DNA of 64,000 nucleotides from contig CACVBU010000468.1 in the NCBI GenBank assembly GCA_902728285.1, positions 62,001 to 126,000 on the forward strand. Direction: 5' to 3'. Shown here in pieces: positions 31,621 to 43,313 of this stretch. The stretch is from Clytia hemisphaerica. Its lineage: Eukaryota > Cnidaria > Hydrozoa > Leptothecata > Clytiidae. The notes beneath the pieces are model-generated. The model did not search any database. It worked only from the letters and a program-made list of their open reading frames with translations, and had not been told where the DNA came from. Positions within the stretch are counted from its first letter, which is position 1; every line of letters begins with the position of its first letter. Position numbers and translations under genes: made by a program.

Positions 31621-31960
31621 CTATTCTTTTAAAACCTCGGTCTCACGTAGAAAAGATATCAACATCTCTGTGGTCAGTTTCCTAGAGCTACTACTCCAGT
31701 TTGAAATTTTGAAGTTTTTTTCAACTTTAGTACCAGTAGATTTTGGAATTAAGGAAAATGTAATTTGAAACTCGTTCACAAAATATTGACCATTTTTGTG
31801 TTCGTTGTCATATTTGATTCTCCTTTGATTGAATACTTGGTGGAAATTAGATACATCTTTGTGAGAGATTTCAATGTCTTCACTGATAAGCTCCAAGATT
31901 GACCCTTCTTTATCTTGATCGCTTCTTCTGAAATTATCTTCGATTGCCCATAGAAGTGTT
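31621..31960 (-). CDS. Possible terminal exon of an unknown gene
   Basis: Minus-strand open frame of about 110 codons with a non-repetitive, protein-like composition (ILELISEDIEISHKD, NGQYFVNEFQITFSLIPK, MLISFLRETEVLKE-stop). No domain was recognised. The start is not an ATG, so it would be the last exon of a gene to the right. It could also be chance. Confidence 0.25.
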
Positions 31961-32400
31961 TGATAGAAAATGGCATATCAAAAGATATATTCTCTAGGCT
32001 ATTTTGGCCAAAACAGGGACAAGGAAGTTCCAGTGGTTGTTGGTTTTTCTAACAAGAGATATTTTTAATATCCAACCGTCAAACCGTGTGCTTTTTAATA
32101 TATTTTATTTTCATTGAGACTCATTGAGAACAAAAGGACTAGTCCTGGCCTGGTCTCGTCTGGATTTTTTATCGTTAGGCGATTCTGGTTCGCTGGTGTT
32201 GAGAATCTAATCTGCATGGATTTTATAAAGCTCCAATGATTCTCACTCATTTTTCAACAAAATAAACTTACTCTCACTGTTTATCGCGTGTCTCTTTACA
32301 CTCTGGAGTATAGAGAAATTTCAAAGGTAGTTTATCAGTAGAGCTTGTTTTGTAGTGAATCATAACACTCGTGAAATCCTCTTTTGATATGGTATACAGA

Positions 32401-32737
32401 CCCGGGGGGGGGTAATAGGGTTGCGAGCTGACGGGGGGGGGGTGCCGCCCGACTTTCGAACTTAGGACCCTTACCGGGACTAAAAAAGAGAAAACAAAGG
32501 AAAATTTTCGGAATTTCGCGACCCTTAGCGGGACAAATTTGACCAATTTTGACCAAATTTCGATCTTTCAGGGGGTAAAAAGGTGAAAATTTTCCTATTT
32601 TTCCGACCCTTAGTGGGACTGAAATTTGATTTTCTGATTTTTCCGACCCTTAGCGGGACTTTGGAAGTCCAAAAAAGGTACCCTTAAGGGTGGCACATAC
32701 CGTACCCTCCATTTGCCTAAGTACCCCCTCCCCCGGG
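32401..32737 (+). mobile_element. hAT-like MITE, CCCTTA family, copy 2
   Basis: Perfect 8-bp target duplication TATACAGA (32393-32400, 32738-32745). Ends CCCGGGGGGGGG and CCCCCTCCCCCGGG. Five CCCTTA motifs at 32468, 32522, 32607, 32647 and 32681, four of them continuing to GGGAC. Non-coding. Confidence 0.85.
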
Positions 32738-32871
32738 TATACAGATAAAGGTCAGCTTTGGAGGATGTTGTCCGCTTAAGGATAAATTCGTCATATTTGT
32801 TTTCATTATTCAATAGTTTGATCCTGGAAATTTAATTTAAGAGAAAATACAGTCAATACTTAACATGGCTA

Positions 32872-33187
32872 CTCTTAGGTGCCAAATAAACGGGCCCCCC
32901 CGCTTGTTAATTTTTTGAAAATTTTCCAACCCCCCCCCGGACCTTATTAGGACCCCCCAGTTTATAAATTTTTAAGAATATTTTCAGTTGGTAAAAAATA
33001 GTCCTCTTATTTTGCTCCAAAAAGCCTGTTTTAGCCAATATTTACCTTATTTTTGGGTTTTCAGAAGTGCAATTTCCGACCGCCCCGGCAATTAGGTCCC
33101 CCCTGTTTATTGAAAATTCGAAAATTATCTACCCCCCCCCCCCCCCCCGTTTATTCGAACCCCCCCCGTTTATTTGGCACCTAAGAG
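32872..33187. mobile_element. TA-flanked MITE with long C-runs
   Basis: Inverted ends CTCTTAGGTGCCAAATAAAC are flanked by TA (32870-71, 33188-89), as in Tc1/mariner-derived elements. The interior has several C-runs, one of about 18. Fragments of the same family are at 21180-21225. Confidence 0.75.
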
Positions 33188-33244
33188 TAATCAACGAATG
33201 GCAATGGTTTTTTTGTGGCCCAAGATAGTCGGTTAGGCTTTATA

Positions 33245-33557
33245 CCCGGGCGGGGTACTATGACAGGGGCGGGGGCGGGCCCGATTTTCGAACTTTGTAC
33301 CCTTACCGGGACCAAAAAGGAGAAAACAAAGGAAAATGTTGAGAATTTTACGACCCTTGGCGGGACAAAATTGACCAAATTTTGACCAAAATCTTTCAGG
33401 GGGTAAAAAATTGAATTTTTCCTATTTTTCCAACCCTTAGTGGGACTTAAATTTGATTTTCTGATTTTTCCGACCCTAAGCGGGACAAAGGTACCCTTAA
33501 GAAAGGTACCCTTAAGGGCAGCATATACTGTACCCTCTATTTGCCTAAGTACCCCCC
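33245..33557 (+). mobile_element. hAT-like MITE, CCCTTA family, copy 3
   Basis: Flanked by a 7-bp repeat CTTTATA (33238-33244, 33558-33564). Same internal order as copy 2, with CCCTTA/CCCTAA motifs at 33300, 33352, 33433 and 33473. It sits only 57 bp from the preceding TA-MITE. Confidence 0.75.
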
Positions 33558-33859
33558 CTTTATATTAACCCGGGTCGATGAACTGAAAGAAACATAGAAA
33601 GAATGGAACTTTGGGCTTAGAACCCTAAACGCATTGGAAAATGGGCCATGTTTCTAAAGAATTTTTTCATTTTCAGGCAAATGCTCTTAAAATAGTCTTC
33701 CTCTAATCGAGTTAATCTTTGCGAGCTAGAAAAAAAAAGTTGGTGTCGAAAAAAAAGTTTGTAATAAAAAGTAATTCGGCGCGCCATAGTTCTTTGCTCA
33801 TCTTTCAGTTTCATTTTGATTTAGGTTAGGTCCTGTTTTATATCACAAATCTTTCTTTT

Positions 33860-35130
33860 ATAGCAGCAAACTTCAACAGACCTGCAGCTGCGCCTTTGCC
33901 TAGAAGTGCTGACAAAACTCCAGAGAAGAATAATGTTAATGATATTGCCAATCATTCAATGACGCTTCATACAAGAAAAGGAAAAAGCAGGCTAAAGATC
34001 TGGCAACATTCATTTCTGAGCTTGAGTTGGATACTGATGACCAAGTTGATGTTATTACCCTCTCTTTGAAAAAGCTGGGCATCTAGATCAATTCAACTTC
34101 ACCAGAAAGCCAACAAAAAGCGGACGTAAGCTGTTACCTTTTCAAGTTTGGAAAGCAGTTTGGGACTTTTGGCATGAGAAAGGCACCGCTTCGACACTAA
34201 CAACACTAACATCGAGACCTGCAAAGCTAAGAGCAAAAGATAAACCAAAAGTACAAGCAAATCTTGAATTTAGACCTACAACCATAATGATTGTCCTGAG
34301 GAAGGTGGATTTCTATCAATCATACTGGAGTATTTTGAATGAAACCTTTAAAGTGTTGTATCGTAAATTCCTTAACATCACTGGCCTAAAGATCTCATAT
34401 GGTGCATTTATATCATTGAAACCATTTTATATCAGACCAACAACACCCAAAGATCTTGAAATGTGTTGCTGTAACAAGCAGCTTCATGCTCGATGGTCCA
34501 TCAAAGCTTTAATCGATAATTGTAATAAACAAAAAATAGACATTGGCGATGTTAAAGACTATTCCAGTTTCTTCCCCTGTCTAACCAAGAAGTATGGTAG
34601 ATAGAAAGATTCGACATACATTTCATGGAAATGTACACCAGATAAAGATACACTTTGCAATGACATCAAAAAAGATTGGAAGACTTTAAAGACGAAAATC
34701 CTCGAGCGTGATGACGAGAAAACAGTCCCTTTGCAGCATTTTGAGCTGCTTGAGATGGTAACCTGAAAAGGGAAGCAGGTAACTCAGCTTAAAGCAGTTT
34801 CCACACCAGCGAGCCTTGAGTTCATCACACAATTTATCGAGAAGCAACTTGCCTCTATTATCCACCATCGTAATCAACTCAAACATTACAGGAAAACGCT
34901 CTCAATGTTCAAAGAACACTTTGACACGATCCTACTGGATGTAGATTTCTCTGAAAATCTTTCTATCCCAGTCAAATACGAGCCCCAATCGCTTCATTGG
35001 TCACATCAGCAGGTAACTGTCCATTCCATGCAAAATCAAAATCAGAGGTGAAAAATCATATCATGCGTATGTATCCGATGACTTAAAACACGACCAGCAT
35101 TTCGTGCAAGTTATTATTAATATTCATGAG
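33860..35130 (+). pseudogene. Decayed transposase-like gene
   Basis: A continuous but broken protein is visible: LLPFQVWKAVWDFWHEK, the RPTTPKDLEMCCCNKQLH Cys-rich block, WSIKALIDNC, IIHHRNQLKHYRKT, then DVDFSENLSIPVKYEPQS-LHWSHQQVTVHSM and EKSYHAYVSDDLKHDQHF. Stops lie at about 34087 (TAG), 34602 (TAG) and 34764 (TGA), plus a frameshift near 35045. I recall this protein type as widespread in cnidarian genomes. The DxDFSEN and YVSDD acidic residues could belong to a DDE transposase, but this is inference. Confidence 0.55.
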
Positions 35131-35421
35131 GAACATATTTCAGCTTTTTTGCCTTCTTCTTTCAAAACATCTAAAACGTCACTTCAAGAAGACGCCGCCA
35201 ACGAAGCCGACGTCACTTTTCCACGCTCGCCTTCTCTTTCTAAAACACCCTATAAATCTAAAGCAACGGCAGTGCGCTAGAAAGTGCCCCGCGCTGGAAG
35301 AACGTGTAGAACGTTGACAGTGAGGGGTACCTCTTCTTTATAATTTGCAGAAAATCCGGCAAGGACGAGACCTAAAAAGGAAGTTATAAAAACAAAAAAC
35401 AACGAGGAAAGTCAGGATCTA

Positions 35422-36006
35422 CCGGGTGACCCACGAAAAAGTTCAGACGTTTCCCGACGTCTTGAGGCCGAACAAATGTCCCAAAGTGCTTGGAGTTTTA
35501 ATATTTAGAAAGTAGATATCCTAACTTAAAATTTGAGCTATCACTTTTTAAATTTGACCAACTTCCTCTCTGCTTATGAGCTTTTAAAGTCAAAATTCAC
35601 TTTACGGAAAGTGTAAAAAACACGTAAAAAAGGGGTATCAAATTTTTGAAAAAAATCTATGAAAGCGCCAATTTTTATAAAAACTAGTCTTGTTTTAAAC
35701 AAAAATTACTTTCATAGGTGTTTTTATTAATTATTAATGTCATAAAACTCATTAAATAAGTCAATTTGTAAGTGATTTTCTAATTGATTGCATGACTTTA
35801 ATACCTCTTTTTTACGTGTTTTTTACACTGAATTTTGACTTTAAAAGCTCATAAGTAGAGAACAAGTTGGTCAAATTTAAAAAGTGATGGCTCAAATTTT
35901 AAGTTAGGATATCTACTTTCTAAATATCAAAACTCCAAGTACTTTGGGACATTTGTTCGGCCTCAAGACGTCGGGAAACGTCTGAACTTTTTCGTGGGTC
36001 ACTCGG
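35422..36006. mobile_element. mariner-type MITE with about 200-bp inverted arms
   Basis: Ends CC-G(G/A)-GTGACCCACGAAAAA are bordered by TA (35420-21, 36007-08). The arms remain inverted copies for about 190 bp each (GTTCAGACGTTTCCCGACG, AAAGTAGATATCCTAACTT). No ORF. Consistent with a Tc1/mariner-derived non-autonomous element. Confidence 0.85.
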
Positions 36007-36008
36007 TA

Positions 36009-37047
36009 TTTATTATTATTTTTTTCAACAGAACCTTTTCTATGCTGTTTATATATGTTATAATTTTCACTTTGCACCTAATTTTATTTATGTCACCTGA
36101 TTTTCAAGCCTCAGAATACAAGTAACAAAATGTACTGTAATTTCAAATGAATAGCTTGCTTTTCTTTCCCAGTTTCCAAAGTTTTGAACATTTTCTGTAT
36201 ATTCGAGCTGACGAACATCAATGCATACATTTTAGCATTGCAGACTTGCCAAGTATGCCATTATTTTTCAACTTACAAATCTGCTCAAGTCTGATATCCA
36301 AGTAGCAATCAAATCAATTTTGGCATACTTTATAGCCGTTAATTTCTGGTAATTTGAACTATTTTGGGAATACGAAAAGAACTCAGTTTCAGTGAACACA
36401 ATATTCCCCAATGAATGAATTGTTCCATGCTTTATTTAGAAATGATTAAAATGTTCCATCTTGAACACTTTGTTTCCTTTAGGAATTAATATCTAACAAA
36501 GTGTTCCTTTGTTCATTTTTATAGAGAACAACTCGTTCATGATTAATATGATACTAATTTGGTGTTCTATGAAAAAACATTGTGGTCTCTAAAGATATGG
36601 GACAGTACATTCTTTTTACTCTTGGACTAAAATGGATACATCTATAGGGAACTTTTCCACTTTTAAACTTGAGAAACAGTGCTCTCTTGAGAGATAAAAA
36701 AATACATATGTTCAAAGTCAATTTCATAAACTTATTTTACAATTCATATAATATAATTAAAGCTGAAGTTATATTTTCCCTGGAGACATTGAGCAATAAA
36801 TGTATTCTTTGTATCAGAGATATGCCATATAATTTTATCAGGTTCCTATTGGACAATGCAACTATGGCGGGTACTTTGAGTTGTATTTCTATTGGTATGA
36901 TTTTGAAAGGAGGTAAAGATTACAAACCATGAATGGTTTATTTTATATTATGGTCTCTAAACGTCCCCCCTGGTAAAATGATGTCTGAAATAGTGAATAA
37001 AAAGGTCAAATCTGATCCAACACTCACTCCAGATTTGGAGCTGTGAC
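36009..37047. other. Non-coding, upstream of the Crypton-like gene
   Basis: AT-rich. An open frame at 36669-36932 has no recognisable features. It may include the 5' flank of the element whose ORF starts at 37048. Confidence 0.35.
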
Positions 37048-40034
37048 ATGGACAGCTCCAGAAGACTTTGTGTAAATTGGAAGTCTCTAGAAGGCGCAGC
37101 TCACGGGAAAAGACCATTGATCATTCGTCCAAATAACGAAGGTTTGTTTACCTGCCCTATAAAACTTTGTTTACACGCCGACTTCAAAAGTAGCCGTGGT
37201 TTGAGAAAATATGTATCGAACAAACATCCGTGGTACTACTACTTTGATCACCAACCTGTAGTAAAACGTGAAGACATGCAGAGAGCTATTCCGAAAAAAG
37301 AAAGCAGTAACAGCTGGAAAACCTGCATTTTCGTTAGAAGAGGGACTTGGACTTCGCTTTGTGCTATGGTTATGTACTTCTTGCGGAGGAGGGAAAAACC
37401 GAAAGGATGCCCGGCATATCGCCAAGAGAGCTATGAAATTCTTTATGCACGCCCTTGGGAATAATGAAAGTGATAACGATCTAACTGAGGAATTTGTCGA
37501 TTGCTGCTTGAGTTCGACTTCCATATTTATTTCTTTTTTAAAACTTTTAGAAGAAGAATGGAAATTAAGCTCATCTGGTTCATTGAATTACCTGAAGGCA
37601 ATAAATGATTTTGTGGATTTTCGAAAATCTCATGGCGTCCCGGATAGCACTTTACGTTGTTTTACCGTCGTAGAAGTTTACCTACGCCGAGCGAAGGAAA
37701 ATTTAAGTAAGAAAAAGAACTTTGAATGCAACAGAAATCTTGATTTGGAAACACTTATAGCGAGAGACAGTTGGGCATCCATCTAAGAAATGGAGGAAGT
37801 GATCCTTTACCATATCCGATCATTCAAACAAGTGCTACTACACAAGTACACCTTAGATGAGGGTTCAAGGATGTTAGCAAAAGGTGATTTAGTTTTTTCA
37901 ATTCGCTTCATCACAACACTTCTTTTTATGGGAGTTAAGTGCTCAAGACCGATGACTTTTCAATTTCTTAGCGTCGCCATGATAAACAAGGCTCGTACTA
38001 ACGGTGGTTTTATTGACCAAACTGAGTTCAAAACTGCTGCAAAGTACATTTTTGACACCTTAATCATTGATGATGATGTCATGGCATTGATCGACCTATA
38101 TTTAGAGCACATTCGGCCACGTCTAAATCCACAGTGCGAATATTTACTATTGTCGACCAATGGAACCCAATTTCAATCTTTGACAACATCCATGACAATG
38201 CTTGTTCACGAGGCAATCGGTAAATACATCAACCCAACTTATCTGATATTCCGATGGCGTATTGGCGGCCGCCCACGCTAAAGCTCTAAAGGAGCGGGCC
38301 AATATACCATCGGAGAGAAATAGTAGTCATCCATTGATGTTCCGACATAAGTTTAGCCCTCATTTTCGGGGCCGTGCTGAACGCTCAAAAATTGTTTTTT
38401 TGAGATCTGGCGCCTCAAAAAGACCGTCAAATCACTGTCGTTAGTTACCACGTCATGAGTATGTCGGCAAAAATTACAAACAACATGGCTGATGTAATTT
38501 TCAAAAAATGTGTGCTGTTATGGTTGTTTTTGGTTTCTTTTGATGGATTTTTTGTAGTTTAACTGTACTTATCACTCCCTGAATATTAGTTTTAGTATCC
38601 AGTGTAATTTCTGTATGTGCACCAACCCAAAAAATGTGTTTCTACCACAGAAAAGTTGATAATCATAACTTTTGCTTTTGTTTGTTTTGATGGCTGATTT
38701 TTTCTGCACTTTCTCAAATTTTATACCATTCAAAGACCAAAGAAACTAAAGCAGGTATGTTCCTATGGGCTAAGGCTTTTATCAGTAACTTTCATGTTGT
38801 TATCTATCTTAGACCGTCCCCCAAATATAACTGTTGTCCACCGGCCGACAACCGACAAACCGACTTCAGTGTTCCAGAACTGAAGTTTTTTGGATAAAAT
38901 CTTTATTAAACTTCACAAAAGTGTTCATCGAGGGTTAGTATTCATTTTCTATAGCTTTAGTTTTTCTTTTAGTGTTATTTATAGATGCTGATTATGACTT
39001 TTCTCTTCTTTTCAGGCTTTTTTGTGTACAATGTTATTTCTATTTTGTTTTTGCTTCTGTGATCAGTTTAAAGAAGGAAAAATACTTATTTGAGTATTTC
39101 TACATGCCCTTCTTGTGAAAAGAATGATAATATTTTGCATGATTCCCTCTCCAAAAAGTTTTGTATTGGAATTTATTTCGTGAAACCTTTTGAAGTTTTT
39201 TCTGACCCAAATTTTGTCGGCCATGACACCTTCCCTGTCCAAATTGCACTCGGGCCCATTTTTCTAAAAAATTACGCGGTCAGGCGAAATTCCGTAATGT
39301 ATTTCTTCCACATGTTGAAAATTTTCCCGACCTTCAGAGCTTTAGCGTGTCGGAAGAAAATTTCTACATCGGGTGCCAGATAACAACCCAACTCGATATA
39401 GACAGATTGTAGAGACTGAAAGCAGTGAGCGATTATCCTTGAGGAGCAGAACTACATTACTGAGGATCAAAAACATAGTTCTCAAGTAGCAAAAATTTAT
39501 TATAAAAAGAAACAATATAGAGTTGTTGCAATCGAGGGCAAAAGATGTATGGACAAAATGACACGTTCTGCACAAAATGGAAATTTGCTACATTTGTTCA
39601 ATAACATTGATCTCACATACGACAGTGAAGTTTTAAAGAAAAGTCAACAAATCATCTCAGACACTGCTTCAAGTAGCTCTGCACCAAACAATCCAATGGA
39701 TATGGAAACACATGACCATTATCAACCTGTAGTCGAGGCTGATGATGCAATGGATTTGGTGATTACTGAATCTCAATTTGATGAGAAAAATGTGCAAGCC
39801 GATGAACATGTCATTAAGGATAAAGTTTCAGAAACAAACAGTAAGGCTTGTAAAAACGTTAAGTTTACTGCTGAAGAAGATCGTTCTTCGAGTGAGGGAA
39901 TCAAGAAATATGGTAAAACCTCATGGGCTTTAATTCTTAAGGACAAGACACTTAAATTTCATGAATCTCGATCTAGAGATTCTCTGAGAGTGAGAGCAGG
40001 AAGTGCAGCATTTAGAAAACTCTATTGTACCTAA
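37048..40034 (+). pseudogene. Crypton-like tyrosine recombinase with C2H2 and Myb domains
   Basis: ATG at 37048. The N-terminus has a C2H2-like finger (LFTCPIKLCLHADF ... RKYVSNKH) in which the first His appears to be Tyr. After a frameshift in an A6 run (about 37305), the recombinase-type region follows: LWLCTSCGGGKNRKDA, AKRAMKFFMHAL, ECNRNLDLETLIARDSW, MGVKCSRPMTFQFLS, KYIFDTLIID, HEAIGKYINPT. A TAA at 37784 interrupts it. The frame stops at 38239 where an insertion begins, and resumes at 39385 with NPTRYRQIVETESSER and, after a one-base loss near 39420, VAIEGKRCMDKM. Residues near the C-terminus (VKFTAEEDRSSSEGIKKYG ... WALIL ... SRDSLRVRAGSAAF) form a Myb/SANT domain. The family assignment is from recall. 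Confidence 0.65.
38240..39384. mobile_element. 1.14-kb insertion with 9-10-bp target duplication
   Basis: AACCCAACT (plus a preceding C) flanks it at 38231-38239 and 39385-39393, and removing it restores the recombinase frame exactly at NPT-RYRQ. The termini are imperfect inverted repeats: TATCTG...CGATG...ACGCTAAAGCTCT on the left and the inverse of TTATCTGGCACCCGATG...ACGCTAAAGCTCT on the right. A target duplication of 9-10 bp suggests a Mutator-like element. The ORF at 38262-38444 has no recognised domain. Confidence 0.8.
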
Positions 40035-40206
40035 TATTTTCATAAAATATAGTTTTTTGAGAACAATGTAATCTAATCTACCTTTTGAAAGTAACAGTCT
40101 CAAGAGGGTTTTGAAGCTCTTTTTTGTTCACACAAGCAATGCTTATAAGTAGATTTGTCATGTTTCTATCTCTCTTTCTCGTGTTCATTGTTGGAAATTT
40201 GCAGAC

Positions 40207-40575
40207 ATGACTGATAGTTCAATCGATATCTCAGATTTTTCCTCTTCTAGTGAAGATATTTCAGAATTTCCATCTTGCAACGAAAAAACTTCAACAGAAA
40301 TGGAAATCATTCCAAAGACAGATTGTGAAAAAACTGAACCTTCTCACAGTCCTTTAGAGACAGTTCAAGATATTTGTGTGTTTCAAGAGTTTTTCGAAAA
40401 GACATTCCAAAATCAAACTCTTTTCAAGACATTAAACAATGACACTAGTCTCGTTGAAATTGACGAAAGCCCCATGATTGAAGAGTTTATCAAAAACTAC
40501 AAAGATGTTAAGAATTTGATTGAAATCAAGCCTGATCATGTATTAGAAAAATTTATTATTAATTATGAAAATTGA
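40207..40575 (+). CDS. Small acidic Ser-rich protein, unknown
   Basis: Intact 122-codon ORF starting MTDSSIDISDFSSSSEDI, rich in Ser, Glu and Asp, with a repeated (I/L)EEFIKNYK...LEKFIINYEN motif at its C-terminal end. It follows the Myb-domain ORF by 170 bp in the same orientation, so it may belong to the same transposon. No function can be given. Confidence 0.35.
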   Translation: MTDSSIDISDFSSSSEDISEFPSCNEKTSTEMEIIPKTDCEKTEPSHSPLETVQDICVFQEFFEKTFQNQTLFKTLNNDTSLVEIDESPMIEEFIKNYKDVKNLIEIKPDHVLEKFIINYEN

Positions 40576-40689
40576 TGTGTAAATATGTGTAATGTAGTCG
40601 TGTTTATACTTCTTGCTATTATATCGATAAAAAAACTTGTAATAAATTCAAATTTTTCACAACTGTAACAAGAACTATCACATGTTATA

Positions 40690-42575
40690 ACATATAGTTT
40701 CACTCTACCCCACATAGTCACAATCTTTTAGGGAGAAAAGCTGTCAAGATCTAGATCCGCATATGCTATCACAAGTCTCTGAAGAATTACCACATGTTGT
40801 AACATATAGTTTCACCCTACCTCATCCTGTTACAACATTTTAAGGAGAAAAGCTGTCAAGATCTAGATCCGCATCTGTTGTCACATGTCTCTGAAGAATA
40901 ATCACATGTTGTAACGTATAGTTTCATCATACCTCACCCTGTCACAACATTATAGGGAGAAAAGCTGTCAAGTTCTAGATCCGCATCTGTTGTCACAAGT
41001 CTCTGAAGAACAATCACATGTTGTAACGTAGAGTTTGTTTTCACCCTACCTCAATCCCTGTCACAAACATTGTTGTGGGAGGAAAGTTGTCAAGATCTAG
41101 ATCCGCATCTGTTATCACAAGTCTTTAAAGAATTATCACATGTTGTAACGTATAGTTTCACTCTACCCCACATAGTCACAATCTTTTAGACAGAAAGACT
41201 GTCGAGATCTAGATCCACATCTGTTGTCACATGTCTCTGAAGAATAATCACATGTTGTAAGGTATAGTTTCATCATACCTCATCCTGTCACAACATTTTA
41301 GGGAGAAAAGTTGTCAAGATCTAGATCCGCATCTGTTATCACAAGTCTTTAAAGAATTATCACATGTTGTAACATATAGTTTCACCCTACCTCATCCTGT
41401 CACAACATTTTAAGGAGAAAAGCTGTCAAGTTCTAGATCCGCATCTATTGTCACAAGTCTCTGAAGAACAATCACATGTTGTAACGTATAGTTTCATCAT
41501 ACCTCATCCTGTCACAACATTATAGGGAGAAAAGCTGTCAAGTTCTAGATCCGCATCTATTGTCACAAGTCTCTGAAGAACAATCACATGTTGTAACGTA
41601 TAGTTTCACCCTACCTCATCCTGTCACAACATTTTAGGGAGAAAAGTTGTCAAGATCTAGATCCGCATCTGTTATCACAAGTCTTTAAAGAATTATCACA
41701 TGTTGTAACGTATAGTTTCACTCTACCCCACATAGTCACAATCTCTTAGACAGAAAGACTGTCAAGATCTAGATCCACATCTGTTGTCACATGTCTCTGA
41801 AGAATAATCACATGTTGTAAGGTATAGTTTCATCATACCTCATCCTGTCACAACATTTTAGGGAGAAAAGTTGTCAAGATCTAGATCCACATCTGTTATC
41901 ACAAGTCTTTAAAGAATTATCACACGTTGTAACGTATAGTTTATACAGAAAAAAAGCTGTCAAGATCTAGACGTTAGAACATGTGATAATTCTTTAGAGA
42001 CTTGTGATTGCAGATGCGGATCTAGATCTTGACAGCTTTTCTCCCTAAAATGTTGTGACATGGTGAGGTAGGGTGAAACTATACGTTACAACATGTGATA
42101 ATTCTTCAGAGACTTGTGATAACAGATGCAGATCTAGATCTTGACAGCTTTTCTCCCTAAAATGTTGTGACAGGGTGAGGTAGGGTGAAACTATACGTTA
42201 CAACATGTGATAATTCTTTAGAGACTTGTGATAACAGATGCGGATGTAGATCTTGACAGCTTTTCTCCCTAAAATGTTGTACAGGGTGAGGTAGGTTGAA
42301 ATTATACGTTACAACATGTGATTGTTCTTTAGAGACTTGTGATAGCAAATGCGGATCTAGATCTTGACAGCTTTTCTCCCTAAAATGTTGTGACAGGGTG
42401 AGGTAGGGTGAAACTATACGTTACAACATTCGATAATTCTTTAGAGACTTGTGATAACAGATACGGATCTAGATCTTGTCAGCTTTTCTCCCTAAAATGT
42501 TGTGACAGGGTGAGGTAGGGTGAAACTATATGTTACAACACGTGATAATTCTTTAGAGACATGTGACAAAATATA
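40690..42575. repeat. 112-bp satellite array with head-to-head inversion
   Basis: About 11 direct units (40690-41965), each with GCTGTCAAGATCTAGATCC, CACATGTTGTAACGTATAG and CACCCTACCTCATCCTGTC, are followed by about 5 inverted units (41966-42575). The anchors are spaced 112 bp apart (one 122, one 86 at the turn). Variants recur every five units (for example GTAAGGTATAG at 41256 and 41816), i.e. a 560-bp higher-order period. Open frames are by-products. Confidence 0.95.
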
Positions 42576-42957
42576 TGGTACTAGATTGTTAATTTTTTCC
42601 TACTGTCAATCTTTAAAGATACTTGAAAACTAATCATATGAGGACTATAGTTGATGGAATGTCAAAAATTGAAATTTCTTGATTTGGCACCCCGTTAAAA
42701 ACAATTACTCAATTTTGTTTTCTGTAACGATGCACGGTCCTTACTGATGCGAGCTAGTTTTTTCGTCAGATCGTTTGTTTTCAAACGTCTCTTTAAAACT
42801 TCAGCGTGGTGTGCAGACGACAATTATGATCTGATTTCAGGTTACATACACACGTCACAATAACGCGTGTTGTTTGTGACAAATCAATGAAAAATCTCTT
42901 TAATTATCAATTTTAGTTCACTACGCGAAGACAACAAAAAACAATCGAATGATTTAA

Positions 42958-43313
42958 TGGGATAAACTTTCGCGGGGATTGAATTTCGCGGTTCGGCCTT
43001 TCCGCGAAATTCAAAAAATTCGCGGGGACTTAATTTCGCGGATGACACTAATGGGAGACGATATTTTCACGATTTTGTGCCTTTCACTGTCAAATCATGC
43101 ATGTTGGTTGTTGAAATACACATTATTTGCGCCTCTTTGATGCAAGTGACCATTCAAATAGTATATATTTGAAATATTTTGAGTTATGTTTAGAAATATT
43201 TCGCGGATGGGGACCTTCCAAATTTCCATTGGGACTTAATTTCGCGGATTTTCGCGGATGACATCCAAATCCGCGAAATCCGCGAAATTTAATCCCCGCG
43301 AAAGTTTATCCCA
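42958..43313. mobile_element. TTAA-flanked MITE, TTCGCGG family
   Basis: Ends TGGGATAAACTTTCGCGGGG are perfectly inverted and bordered by TTAA (42954-57, 43314-17). The interior repeats AATTTCGCGG in both orientations. TTAA is a piggyBac/Kolobok signature. Related GCGGGGACT and GGCGGGAATT tracts occur at 29640-29900, 51535-51660 and 59335. Confidence 0.8.

Noticed and set aside
42157-42348. ORF with repeated VTYNFNLPHPV motif on the minus strand
   Set aside because: Produced by the 112-bp satellite; no independent support for coding.
40690-42575. Regular repeats resembling a CRISPR array
   Set aside because: The repeat occupies the full 112-bp period with no unique spacers, inverts midway and lies in animal DNA; it is a satellite.
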